DNA of 30,695 nt from JAAOZN01 sp964421575. GTDB lineage: Archaea > Thermoproteota > Nitrososphaeria > Nitrososphaerales > JAAOZN01. Made by a program: the position numbers and the translations under genes. Every line of letters starts with the position of its first letter. The first letter of the stretch is position 1. Shown here one piece after another: positions 1 to 7,675 of the stretch. A model generated the notes under the pieces. That model worked only from the letters and a program-made list of their open reading frames with translations, searched no databases and was not told the DNA's origin. The stretch lies in assembly GCA_964421575.1 (NCBI GenBank), contig CAYQXI010000030.1:1-30695 (forward strand), given 5' to 3'.

Positions 1-403
1 CGGTATCGTCTGGAAATAGAGAGGTTACGTTTGCTTTTGTCCCGTCGTAGATGTTGTCCTCGTGCATGTTTTTGCTGGTCCAGGTTATTGCAAGCTTACC
101 TACGCTAAGGTCGACTGGAGATTTCCCTGCTGAGAGCTTTACGACGAAGGTCACATTCTTTAACGCGTTTCCGTCACTTTTAGCTATTACAGCACCATCT
201 ATCTCCATAACCGAGGACGCTTCTTCCATACCTGCTGCGATGACCTCTTGGCTCTTCTGCGTGGATTGGAAACCTACGTTTAGGACCGTGAAGGCGAAGG
301 CTGATGCGACGATGACGAATGCTATGAGGATTATCGCTGTTTCTAGCCCTGTGAGCCCCCTTCTTTGGGTGCGCAAACTCTGTTTACTCTTCCCCCACGT
401 CAT
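1..403 (-). CDS. arlB: Archaellin (archaeal flagellin), 3' end outside window
   Basis: Filament subunit of the archaellum, secreted across the membrane and assembled outside the cell. Only the first 134 residues lie in the window. They begin with a class III signal peptide: a basic stretch (TQRRG, residues 12-16) followed by LTGLETAIILIAFVIVASAF, the canonical archaellin hydrophobic helix. Prepilin peptidase is expected to cut after Gly16. The helix continues as FTVLNVGFQSTQKSQEV and runs into a Ser/Thr-rich beta domain. No other ATG is available upstream because ATG 35 nt earlier hits a stop after three codons. A TATA-like element at 429-440 lies about 31 nt before the ATG and no SD is seen, so the message is probably leaderless or nearly so. 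The gene diverges from the archaellum motor operon. Which archaellin paralog it is cannot be told. Confidence 0.93.
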   Translation of the reverse strand, partial: MTWGKSKQSLRTQRRGLTGLETAIILIAFVIVASAFAFTVLNVGFQSTQKSQEVIAAGMEEASSVMEIDGAVIAKSDGNALKNVTFVVKLSAGKSPVDLSVGKLAITWTSKNMHEDNIYDGTKANVTSLFPDDT

Positions 404-428
404 ATTGGTCAGTGGAATATCAGTGTAG

Positions 429-440
429 CATATAAATAAG
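429..440 (-). promoter_or_regulatory. TATA-like promoter element of the archaellin gene
   Basis: On the minus strand the element reads CTTATTTATATG, centred about 31 nt upstream of the archaellin ATG at 403. With the usual archaeal TATA-to-start distance of 25-27 nt, transcription would begin only a few bases before the ATG. It shares a 96-bp intergenic region (404-499) with the divergent motor operon. Confidence 0.6.
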
Positions 441-460
441 TTTTATGTCGGATTTAAAAC

Positions 461-470
461 TTATATAGAT
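461..470 (+). promoter_or_regulatory. TATA-like promoter element of the archaellum motor operon
   Basis: TTATATAGAT lies about 35 nt upstream of the ATG at 500. Predicted transcription begins near 490, giving a leader of roughly ten bases that includes GGCGGGGT (488-495), a weak SD. The archaellin promoter lies within 30 bp on the other strand, so one bound regulator could control both. Confidence 0.55.
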
Positions 471-499
471 GCGACTTCTATAATAAAGGCGGGGTAGAT

Positions 500-1012
500 A
501 TGCTTGGGCAAGATGCAAATATCATGGGAGAAGGGCCCGAGCCACATTATGCCAGACAAGAGAAAGATAAGGATCCGAGCAACAACCTAATCGAAACACT
601 GCAGACCATCCTGCCAAACATACTAGGACCTATTGGTGCAGCCGTCCTCTTTTATCATCTAGGTGCAAGATTAGTAGATACTCTGCTCGAAAAACATAAT
701 GGTGAGGCTTCGGAGTTAAAAGAGGCTATAGCGGTTTTCTTCGCCGAAAACAATCTTGGTAGGGTTAAGATAGAGGATAGCAGATGTATAAGCAGCCTCA
801 CAATCTCCATGAAAACTCTGCCGCTAGCTGAAGGCGGCTCTATAGGCTGCTACTTTGTCCGCGGAGTATTTCAGAGGTATTTAAAGTACGTCAAGGGGTT
901 TGATGTTGAAGTCGAAGAGAGCCAGTGTGTAACTAAAGGAAGTAGTGTTTGCGAATTTATGATTAAAGAGGTGAAGAGAATTGAAGCAACAGGCTCTGAT
1001 AGACGGACTTAG
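500..1012 (+). CDS. V4R (4-vinyl reductase-like) ligand-binding domain protein, first gene of archaellum operon
   Basis: The 170-residue protein has a disordered charged N-terminus (1-30), a helical part with VLFYHLGARL (49-58), and a C-terminal V4R signature: IGCYFVRGVFQRYL (115-128), a conserved glycine/valine strand, then ESQCVTKGSSVCEF (140-153). Cys117, Cys143 and Cys151 fit the V4R metal/ligand-site cysteines. V4R domains are small-molecule-binding modules found in bacteriochlorophyll enzymes, XylR-type activators and archaeal regulators. No DNA-binding or TM segment is present, so it is probably a soluble sensor or adaptor. Its 3' end overlaps the next gene by 32 bp, implying translational coupling. 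It is not one of the named archaellum components I know. The domain call is by motif, and the link to motility is by operon position only. Confidence 0.75.
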   Translation: MLGQDANIMGEGPEPHYARQEKDKDPSNNLIETLQTILPNILGPIGAAVLFYHLGARLVDTLLEKHNGEASELKEAIAVFFAENNLGRVKIEDSRCISSLTISMKTLPLAEGGSIGCYFVRGVFQRYLKYVKGFDVEVEESQCVTKGSSVCEFMIKEVKRIEATGSDRRT

Positions 1013-1397
1013 AAGCATCCTAACCACACTTAAAACGGAGTTAGGCGCCAACGCTTGCGCCCTTTACGACAGAAAAGGGTTGCTCTTTGGAATCGGTCAT
1101 CGCTCTAATGCAGCTCTTCTATCTAAAGTTACCCAGCTGATCATATCAATAGATAGCTTATTCGAAAGTAATGGTGTAGGATGTTTAGACTATGTTCTCA
1201 TCGCAACTCAGCAAGCCGGCATAGCTGTTGGGCGAGTCCTAAGCTCCCCAACCACATACCTCTGCTTAATCCTCCCAAATTCAGATACACTGGGCTTAGC
1301 CTCACTCGGGTTAAATGTAGCTAGGACTGAGGTTACATCGCTACTCAGTAAGCTGGTAGAAAAGAGAAGCGAAAGTGGGTGTGAGCCTCTGCTATGA
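981..1397 (+). CDS. Roadblock/LC7-like (MglB-type) small protein in archaellum operon
   Basis: The 138-residue protein has alternating helix and strand features of the roadblock/LC7 fold: an N-terminal amphipathic helix (LIDGLRSILTTLKTEL), a strand with ACALYDRKGLLFGIG followed by a polar helix, a central hydrophobic helix, then strands YVLIATQQAGIAVGRV and TYLCLILP. Roadblock proteins dimerise and often regulate Ras-like GTPases (MglB acts on MglA), but no GTPase of that type is in the window. TTG at 981 is chosen because GAGGTGAA at 968-975 is a good SD with correct spacing. The start lies inside the V4R gene, and the stop overlaps the following ATG (ATGA). The fold is inferred from pattern rather than from a decisive motif. 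Confidence 0.6.
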   Translation: MKQQALIDGLRSILTTLKTELGANACALYDRKGLLFGIGHRSNAALLSKVTQLIISIDSLFESNGVGCLDYVLIATQQAGIAVGRVLSSPTTYLCLILPNSDTLGLASLGLNVARTEVTSLLSKLVEKRSESGCEPLL

Positions 1398-2044
1398 GCA
1401 GCCTCGAGCTAGCTGAGTTAGAAAAGAGAGTAAAGGCTATTGAAAAAGAAATTCAAGAGATAAGAGAACCCCTTTACACAACACTAACAGATCTAAGAAG
1501 CACAATAGCGGAGCTCGAAAACCCCTTCAACTACATATCAAAAATGATCGAAGCAATAAGTCCAAAGGACGATAAAAGAGGCGGGGGAAGTAGCAACAAA
1601 TTAGAAGAAACAGCAAAACACGCAGCCAACATAGATGGCAGTAAAGAGCAAGACCTAGAAACGGCTGCTGGAAAGGAAGGTATTAATAAAAACTTAGATG
1701 GCAGCGATGGCTTTAAGATTAATCCTGAGGAGTGGCAACGTCAGTTTAACATACTTGTAGTCTCAAACTTGCTGCTTGAAGTCTTTGATAGAGATGAGTT
1801 GATGAGGGTTCTTGCCGAATACGTGAAGGACGGCTGGATAAGCAGAGAACTCGCTAAAACTATCGAGGAAGCTGTAGATAAGCTCACGTTTAGCAAGAAG
1901 GGGGCTTTAGATGGTGTAGGGTTAGAGGAGCATCTTCTCACCCTCTACATCCTCTATAAACTCTCCAACCAATCCAACGACCCAGTATTGCCCCTACTCT
2001 TAATCTTGCTGAATAGGCTTCGAAAATCTAGTAACGCTAGGTAA
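1394..2044 (+). CDS. Archaellum accessory protein, ArlC/D/E family
   Basis: The 216-residue cytosolic protein starts with a coiled-coil (1-30), followed by the family signature LRSTIAELENPF (34-45) typical of ArlC/ArlD N-termini. A low-complexity, Gly/Lys/Glu-rich linker spans about 56-110. A C-terminal helical D/E domain includes LAEYVKDGWIS (140-150), matching the conserved Y-x-x-x-GWIS motif of FlaD/FlaE. In euryarchaea ArlCDE form the cytosolic ring that couples the archaellum motor to CheF/CheY. Here one protein carries both N- and C-terminal family segments, as in FlaCE/FlaD fusions. The overlap with the roadblock gene (ATGA) puts them in the same translational unit, so the roadblock and V4R proteins may use this ring as their docking site (inference). 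Confidence 0.82.
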   Translation: MSSLELAELEKRVKAIEKEIQEIREPLYTTLTDLRSTIAELENPFNYISKMIEAISPKDDKRGGGSSNKLEETAKHAANIDGSKEQDLETAAGKEGINKNLDGSDGFKINPEEWQRQFNILVVSNLLLEVFDRDELMRVLAEYVKDGWISRELAKTIEEAVDKLTFSKKGALDGVGLEEHLLTLYILYKLSNQSNDPVLPLLLILLNRLRKSSNAR

Positions 2045-2064
2045 CCAACAGGTGATCTGCAGAG

Positions 2065-2553
2065 TTGGCTTCAAGCACGGTAGTATCTGAAGTTTACATA
2101 ACAATCGCGGTCGTCATAGCGGTATCCATCTTCTCAGCCTCGATATTCGGGAGCCTACAGCGAGTTGTCGATATAGAAAGAGAGAAGACTACCGATCTTA
2201 AGATAAAACTCGGCACACGCGTGGATATAATCTTCTGCGCACAATACAACAATACAGCGGTCAAACTTTGGATTAAGAACATAGGTGTCGAACCTATCCA
2301 CCCAACTCTTATAGGAAAGAAAGCGGACTTATTCTTTGGACCACGCGGCTCCTTCAAAAGAATCCCTTATAACTCAACCCCACCGACTTGGATCTACAAT
2401 TTAGTAAATGATAGAGATGGTGACGGTGTTTGGGATCCTGCCGAGACCATCGAAGTAACCGTAAACACCGACTCAACACTATCTCCTGGAGACTACTACG
2501 TTAGATACGTCACCTATAATGGTGTATACAGCGAATACACCTTCACAATCTAG
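2065..2553 (+). CDS. arlG: Archaellum stator protein ArlG
   Basis: The 162-residue protein has one N-terminal membrane helix (about residues 8-30, EVYITIAVVIAVSIFSASIF) and an extracytoplasmic beta-sandwich. The start MASSTVVSE matches the ArlG/FlaG N-terminus. ArlG forms filaments capped by ArlF and anchors the motor to the S-layer in Sulfolobus. TTG at 2065 is supported by GGTGAT at 2051-2056, eight bases upstream. Its C-terminal domain contains DGDGVWDPAETIEV, and an equivalent segment recurs in the next two proteins, indicating they are paralogs. Confidence 0.8.
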   Translation: MASSTVVSEVYITIAVVIAVSIFSASIFGSLQRVVDIEREKTTDLKIKLGTRVDIIFCAQYNNTAVKLWIKNIGVEPIHPTLIGKKADLFFGPRGSFKRIPYNSTPPTWIYNLVNDRDGDGVWDPAETIEVTVNTDSTLSPGDYYVRYVTYNGVYSEYTFTI

Positions 2554-2565
2554 GAGGCGCGCCAT

Positions 2566-3117
2566 ATGTCTGGGTTCGCGCTGCTTGTCGCGGCCGTTCT
2601 AATATCGTTCATTCTGCTCTGGGCCAACCTAGCGATCTTAGAAGGAGAACACTTTACCACCACATCAGAAGCTGAAAGTGTTATCCAACGTATCAAGATG
2701 GAAGAGAGGAGGGCAAAAGAAGCATACACGCTCTCCATTGTTGAAAAGAGTTCACAAACAATCTCCGCACGCATCACAAACATCGGTTTAATACCGCTAC
2801 CCGTCAATACCTTTGCGCACTGTGATGTGATCGTTACCTTTTATGATCTAGAGTTAGGTGGATACTCCTCCTATTGGTTACCCTATAACTATCAAGGGAC
2901 AGAAGGCTACTGGTATGTTGATAGTGTATATACTGGGAACACGCAAGGTGAAGGTATTAACCCATTCGATGTAACTACATCAAGCGGGCATCTTGATCCA
3001 GGCGAGGCTATGGTTGTCATCGCTAACCTCCCTTCACGCAGCACTTTAGATGTTAACTATCCTTCGGCTATGCTTTTTGCAACCCCTAGCGGTGCGAGGG
3101 TGATTGGTGTTGGGTAG
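2566..3117 (+). CDS. arlF: ArlF/ArlG-like archaellum stator protein
   Basis: The 183-residue protein has an N-terminal TM helix (SGFALLVAAVLISFILLWAN), a short charged helix and a beta-rich periplasmic domain. LPYNYQGTEGYWYVDSVY followed by DPGEAMVVI parallels the IPYN...W and DPAETIEV segments of the upstream ArlG. This suggests the ArlF role, an S-layer-contacting partner of ArlG, but ArlF and ArlG are similar and the assignment by order is tentative. The start is firm: TAGGAGGCG (2551-2559) is a strong SD upstream of ATG 2566. The 3' end overlaps the next start region. Confidence 0.68.
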   Translation: MSGFALLVAAVLISFILLWANLAILEGEHFTTTSEAESVIQRIKMEERRAKEAYTLSIVEKSSQTISARITNIGLIPLPVNTFAHCDVIVTFYDLELGGYSSYWLPYNYQGTEGYWYVDSVYTGNTQGEGINPFDVTTSSGHLDPGEAMVVIANLPSRSTLDVNYPSAMLFATPSGARVIGVG

Positions 3118-3703
3118 CCTATCTTCACTAATGCTATCCAGCATCATACTTTTACTGCTATTTAACTACATATCTACCTCTGTTGTAAATGTTATAGATT
3201 TTAAAAGCCGCAGAGAAGAGGTCTCTGAAATACCACATACTTCATATTACGGGATAAGGCCGATTCTATTAACAGACCTCATAGTTGTAAAGGAGACAGG
3301 TACTCATCTGGTCAAACAGATCTCTTTTAATGCTACATATATGGCTGAAGGTGGGGTTAGAGCGACCGCTATACCTCACAGTAACTTGATAATAGCGTAT
3401 ATGAAGAGGGTTGGCGGCAACCCAGCCAGACCTACCCTCGTACCTACTGTAAAGAGGATCCCATATTCACCTAACAACCCCGCATCTACAGGATGGTTTG
3501 TGAAGGCAGTATATAATGATCTTTTAGATCCTCTTGACGTAACTTTGGAAAGTGGTGCTTGGAACAGCGGAGAAACCATAGAGATCGTTGTGCAATTCGC
3601 CTTAGCCGACCAACCTTATTACAACCCAACACGTGGATTAGGGTACCTCTACATCCTACTAGATTTACCTACGGGTGAGTGTGGGGTGATGGGGGTTAAA
3701 TAA
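3110..3703 (+). CDS. Third ArlF/G-like membrane-anchored protein of the archaellum operon
   Basis: An N-terminal TM helix (LSSLMLSSIILLLLFNYI) is followed by a beta-rich domain. The segments RIPYSPNNPASTGWFVKAVY and WNSGETIEIVV repeat the pattern seen in both upstream stator proteins, so this looks like a third paralog in tandem. Known archaella use ArlF and ArlG only, so its role is open: an extra stator subunit, a cap or a specialised S-layer anchor. TTG at 3110 is preferred because GGTGAT (3099-3104) lies five bases before it. TTG 3104 and GTG 3107 in the same frame are too close to that SD. The gene overlaps the preceding stop by 8 bp. Confidence 0.65.
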   Translation: MGSLSSLMLSSIILLLLFNYISTSVVNVIDFKSRREEVSEIPHTSYYGIRPILLTDLIVVKETGTHLVKQISFNATYMAEGGVRATAIPHSNLIIAYMKRVGGNPARPTLVPTVKRIPYSPNNPASTGWFVKAVYNDLLDPLDVTLESGAWNSGETIEIVVQFALADQPYYNPTRGLGYLYILLDLPTGECGVMGVK

Positions 3704-4430
3704 CGAAATTACCCCACTTCAACCTAAGCCTAAAATCATCAGCTGGTATAACGACGGGCTGCAGCAGAAGCTCGGGGATATTCCTGTCCCTACGTTGATG
3801 TTGATCGAAGGGGCTAATGATACGGGGAAGAGTGTGGTTGCTCAGCAGCTCGCATATGGTGCGCTACGTAGTGGCTTAAGGGTCACTTATATAACGACTG
3901 AGAATACCATTAAGAGTCTTATTTCGCAGATGTTAAGTCTATCTTTTGATGTCAGACCGTATTTCCTCACAAGATATCTCAAAGTTTTTACGCTGCATGT
4001 TGAAAACATCGAGTGGCAGAAAGAGAAAGCGAGCCGCATCCTAGAGGTGATCACAAAGTATCTGAGTGAGGGGTGTGAGGCTGATGTTGTCGTAATCGAC
4101 TCCTTAACTTATATGGTAACCTACGCCGATGAAGGCGATGTTCTAACGTTTTTCTCAAGCTTACGCAATATTTGTGATAAGGAGCTCAAAACCGTGGTGC
4201 TGACCGTTCACCCTTATGCGTTTCCCCAAGACCTTTTAGTTAGAGTTAGATCTATCTGTGATGCTCATCTCATACTAGAAATTAAGACCGTTGGAGATAG
4301 GATTGTTAGAATGCTCTGTGCCCCTAAGCTCAGGGGTGTTAGTACCGGAGCAGGATCTGTAGTTGTAGCGTTCGAGGTGGACCCAGCTTTTGGGGTGAAG
4401 ATAATCCCGTATACGCAGACGAGGGCATAG
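3696..4430 (+). CDS. arlH: Archaellum KaiC-like ATPase ArlH; start codon unclear
   Basis: ArlH is a RecA/KaiC-fold protein that binds ATP and docks on ArlI/ArlJ at the motor. The Walker A motif is IEGANDTGKS and the Walker B motif VVVIDSLTYM. The frame is open from 3690 and encodes the expected family N-terminus (IISWYNDGLQQKLG, then IPVPTLML) before Walker A. The first ATG/GTG/TTG in frame is TTG 3795 (then ATG 3798), which would delete this conserved beta strand and leave Walker A at the extreme N-terminus. SD-like GGGGTGAT (3683-3690) lies five bases before TTA 3696; ATT 3708 is another option. The start given here is therefore a best guess. A sequencing indel, a non-standard start or frameshifting from the upstream gene are all possible. 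The stop is 3 nt before arlI. Confidence 0.85.
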   Translation, partial: LNNEITPLQPKPKIISWYNDGLQQKLGDIPVPTLMLIEGANDTGKSVVAQQLAYGALRSGLRVTYITTENTIKSLISQMLSLSFDVRPYFLTRYLKVFTLHVENIEWQKEKASRILEVITKYLSEGCEADVVVIDSLTYMVTYADEGDVLTFFSSLRNICDKELKTVVLTVHPYAFPQDLLVRVRSICDAHLILEIKTVGDRIVRMLCAPKLRGVSTGAGSVVVAFEVDPAFGVKIIPYTQTRA

Positions 4431-4433
4431 GGT

Positions 4434-6146
4434 ATGAGTGGAGAAAAGAAAGGGCACGAAGACCTGCTCCCAAAAGATTTTCAAGAGGTTTTAGCGACAA
4501 GACCTTACTTAAGCCAATATGTGAGCAAGCTCGGTGAAGAGAGCATAAGCACTCCCGATTGGTTTCTCACTTTGGATAAAAAACTGAACAGAGATGAAGT
4601 TAACCTCATCTATCCTGTTTCTGAACAGGTATTTATACACATCTTTAGGCAAAAACACATGGAGCGAGCCAGATACATTATCATCGAGCCGACCACCGGC
4701 CATGATTTAACGCAAATTTTGAACGTTTTAGAAAACTTATTTGCCCTAAAGCAGAATGAAGAGCATACCTTCAGAAATATAGAGGAAAAAAGAGAGGCGT
4801 TAAAGAAGCTCTTAGACACCACATTAAAGATAGATAACTCATTAGAGGATGTTGCTTACCGCATCATCCAGGAGAAAAATCCGACACTTTTAGTAAATGA
4901 AAAAACGAAAGAGCTGCTTGAATACCTCTTGATAAGGGACAAGATAGGTGTCGGCTTTCTCGAACCCATGATAAACGATCCATACATAGAAGATATTTCT
5001 TTTAACGGTATTGGGCCAGTATTTGTTGAGCATAAGATTTTTGGCAGCTGTGTAAGTAGCCTACGTTTTGATGATCCGGAGCAGCTCGATGAATATGTTA
5101 AAAGGTTGGCTGAGCGTATAGGGCGCCCTCTAAGCTACAGGAACCCGATCGTGGATGGCACTCTCCCAGATGGTTCAAGAATAAATATAGTCTACGGAAG
5201 CGATATCAGCATACGTGGTACGAATTTTACCATCAGAAAGTTCGCTAAGGTGCCGATCAGCATAACTCAGCTCTGCCTCTGGAATACGATAGGGTATCTG
5301 CCAGCAGCCTACCTTTGGATGCTGTTGGAGTTCGGTATAAGCGTGTGGGTTTGTGGTGAAACCGCGTCTGGAAAAACGACAACTTTGAACGCACTCTGCG
5401 CCTTCATAAACCCTACGGCTAAGATCGTTAGCGTTGAGGATACACCAGAGGTAACCGTGCCCCACGAAAACTGGGTAAGAGAGGTGACCAAAGAGGGTGA
5501 AGGCGAGGAAGGCAAGATCGACCTCTTCGCCCTCCTCAAAGCCGCGTTAAGGCAGAGACCAAACTACATCATAGTTGGGGAGATTCGTGGACGCGAGGGC
5601 AATGTAGCCTTCCAAGCCATGCAGACAGGCCACCCAGTTATAGCCACTTTCCACGCATCTACGGTGCAGAAGCTCATCCAAAGGCTTACAGGCTCGCCTA
5701 TAGAGGTGCCGAAGACCTACATAGACAATATAGGTGCGGTCATTATACAAAGCGCGGTAAAGGTTCCGAAGACGGGGAAGATCGAGCGTAGAGTACTAAG
5801 TATAAACGAGATACTCGGCTACGATTCCGTAGAAGACCGATTTAACTACATCGAAATCTTCAGCTGGGACCCCTTGACAGACACATTTATCTTCAGAGGC
5901 GAAGGCACAAGCTACCTACTCGAAAATAAGCTAGCGGTCTTCTACGGATACTCTAAACGCGAGGTGAGGGGAATCTATAACCACCTTCGTATGAGGGCTG
6001 AGCTGCTTAGACTGCTCGCTGAGGCTGGTGTTACAGACTACTTTGACCTATGGTTCACTCTGAAAACGATAAAGGCGCTTGGAGTAGAGCGGGCGCTTGA
6101 GTTGATGCAGAAGGGTAAGCTTCTCGAAGTGGTGAAGGCTCGATGA
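4434..6146 (+). CDS. arlI: Archaellum assembly/rotation ATPase ArlI
   Basis: The 570-residue type II/IV secretion ATPase powers both assembly and rotation of the archaellum. An N-terminal three-helix and alpha/beta region precedes the linker with RDKIGVGFLEPMINDPYIEDIS, a hallmark of archaeal GspE relatives. Walker A is GETASGKT (308-315), Walker B IIVGEIRG (379-386, Glu383 catalytic), and the His box is FHAST (His407). The length is usual for ArlI (about 515-570). The ATG sits 3 nt after arlH and the stop overlaps arlJ (ATGA). Confidence 0.96.
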   Translation: MSGEKKGHEDLLPKDFQEVLATRPYLSQYVSKLGEESISTPDWFLTLDKKLNRDEVNLIYPVSEQVFIHIFRQKHMERARYIIIEPTTGHDLTQILNVLENLFALKQNEEHTFRNIEEKREALKKLLDTTLKIDNSLEDVAYRIIQEKNPTLLVNEKTKELLEYLLIRDKIGVGFLEPMINDPYIEDISFNGIGPVFVEHKIFGSCVSSLRFDDPEQLDEYVKRLAERIGRPLSYRNPIVDGTLPDGSRINIVYGSDISIRGTNFTIRKFAKVPISITQLCLWNTIGYLPAAYLWMLLEFGISVWVCGETASGKTTTLNALCAFINPTAKIVSVEDTPEVTVPHENWVREVTKEGEGEEGKIDLFALLKAALRQRPNYIIVGEIRGREGNVAFQAMQTGHPVIATFHASTVQKLIQRLTGSPIEVPKTYIDNIGAVIIQSAVKVPKTGKIERRVLSINEILGYDSVEDRFNYIEIFSWDPLTDTFIFRGEGTSYLLENKLAVFYGYSKREVRGIYNHLRMRAELLRLLAEAGVTDYFDLWFTLKTIKALGVERALELMQKGKLLEVVKAR

Positions 6147-7675
6147 AGAGTGAGGCAAAAAGTGAGGTTATTCAGTTTGTGTCGAGCATCGGAGGGAAGC
6201 AGGGTAAAAAGTGGAGGGCTGAGTTCCCCCTTTTAATTTTGCTACTTTACCTAGCAGCGTCCTCCAATCAAGCGCTTCATCGCATCATAAGCATCATTAG
6301 AAGTTCACCTATAACGCCTTTAGCCGGTTTCCAGCATCTCTTCAAAAAACTCGATTTAATGATCAATAAGTGGAATTATAAGCAGGAATATGCGTTAGAT
6401 TTGGCTGCGAAACTATCTGATGACCAAAGAGTCGGTCCCTTCCTACTTAGGCTTTCCCAAGCTCTTAGTGTAGGCACATACTTTAAGGATTTTATGAAGA
6501 TAGAGCACACTAAGTTCGTCATCACAAGCCAGAGAGAGTATCTGAATCTGATAGATAAATTGAGGCTGATGAGTGAAGCGTATTCCGCGCTCATCACAGC
6601 GGGCACGGTGATCTCAGTCTGTATGCTCTCAGTATCTACACTACTCGGCGCGGCTTCTGCGATTCAGAGCCTCCAGCTGACCTTAATAGGAATACCTTCA
6701 GCAGCCGCTGCTCTCACATTCCTTATAGCTAAAGTCGGCCCAAGGTATGAGGTGGTGACTGATTTAGAGTCGAGACCAGAAAGATTAACCTTTCTCTTGA
6801 AAGTCGGCAAGATAGTTTACCTAACCTTGCTGTTTCTAACACCGCTTTGCTTCTACAACTTACATCAGCTCGGCCTCACCTTCTATGGCTGGTCTCTTAT
6901 GGCTTTAAGTGGCGCAGCCTTATCAACACTAGGCAAACTCGGTCTAAGGGAGGTTAAGCAGATAAGAAACCTCGAGAGCCAATTCATGCTATTCATAAAA
7001 GTCTTGGGCGAAGCAGCGACGGCAGCTGGTACGCTGACACAAGGGATTAAGCTTATAGCTCAAAGTGAATTTGGTAAAATGACTACGCATATAAAGAAGC
7101 TTCTCTCGAAGCTGACCTTAGGGCTTGAGAGCAGCGTCTGCTGGCTGAACTTTGCAGCTGGAACAGGTAGCAGACTAATATCTGACTTCACACAGATACT
7201 CCTACTATCGAGTAAAATAGGTGGGAAAATTAATGAGGTGTGTTTAACAATAGCAGACTGGGTTAATGAGGAGCTCGTCAGAAGGGCTAGACGTGAGCAA
7301 GCAGCGAATTATCTGAGAGGTTTAGTCTTCCCGATCCAAGGTACCCTTGTAGTCATCCTAACCATGACTACTGTTCTAATTGAGATCCTTAACCGATTCG
7401 CCTCAATACCCTCAATGGCGCCAGTCCGCTTTATCAGCCCCGTGGATCTAAACATACTCACTTTCTTTAACTTCATACTACTCTTCACTTTAGCTGTGAT
7501 AAGCTCAGCGGCGATCTACTTCACAGATGGTAGCACCCTCTTCAACCTCTACTATAACCTCGGTCTATTTCTGCTCGTCTCAGGGGTGGGTGTGATAATC
7601 TGCCAGACATTCGCCATCAACGTGCTCAGCTTCTTTGCGGGTTTTGAGTCTAATATGGGGGCGGCGATGCCTTGA
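6143..7675 (+). CDS. arlJ: Archaellum membrane platform protein ArlJ
   Basis: The 510-residue polytopic membrane protein is homologous to GspF/PilC platforms and transmits ArlI conformational changes to the filament. Hydrophobic segments lie near residues 25-42, 150-195 and 222-265, and at the C-terminus near 395-415, 432-455 and 472-500. Two T2SF-like cytosolic helical domains lie between them, including LGEAATAAGTLTQGIKLIAQ, which matches the conserved glycine-rich helical turn of the family. The start overlaps arlI and the end overlaps the next gene by 4 bp, so all three are translationally coupled. Confidence 0.93.
   Translation: MKSEAKSEVIQFVSSIGGKQGKKWRAEFPLLILLLYLAASSNQALHRIISIIRSSPITPLAGFQHLFKKLDLMINKWNYKQEYALDLAAKLSDDQRVGPFLLRLSQALSVGTYFKDFMKIEHTKFVITSQREYLNLIDKLRLMSEAYSALITAGTVISVCMLSVSTLLGAASAIQSLQLTLIGIPSAAAALTFLIAKVGPRYEVVTDLESRPERLTFLLKVGKIVYLTLLFLTPLCFYNLHQLGLTFYGWSLMALSGAALSTLGKLGLREVKQIRNLESQFMLFIKVLGEAATAAGTLTQGIKLIAQSEFGKMTTHIKKLLSKLTLGLESSVCWLNFAAGTGSRLISDFTQILLLSSKIGGKINEVCLTIADWVNEELVRRARREQAANYLRGLVFPIQGTLVVILTMTTVLIEILNRFASIPSMAPVRFISPVDLNILTFFNFILLFTLAVISSAAIYFTDGSTLFNLYYNLGLFLLVSGVGVIICQTFAINVLSFFAGFESNMGAAMP

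Noticed and set aside
51..428. Plus-strand ORF of 125 codons at the left edge
   Set aside because: It is antisense to the archaellin gene, whose signal peptide and filament helix on the minus strand are unmistakable.
3795..4430. arlH beginning at TTG 3795
   Set aside because: This would remove the conserved strand and helix before Walker A that the upstream codons of the same frame clearly encode.
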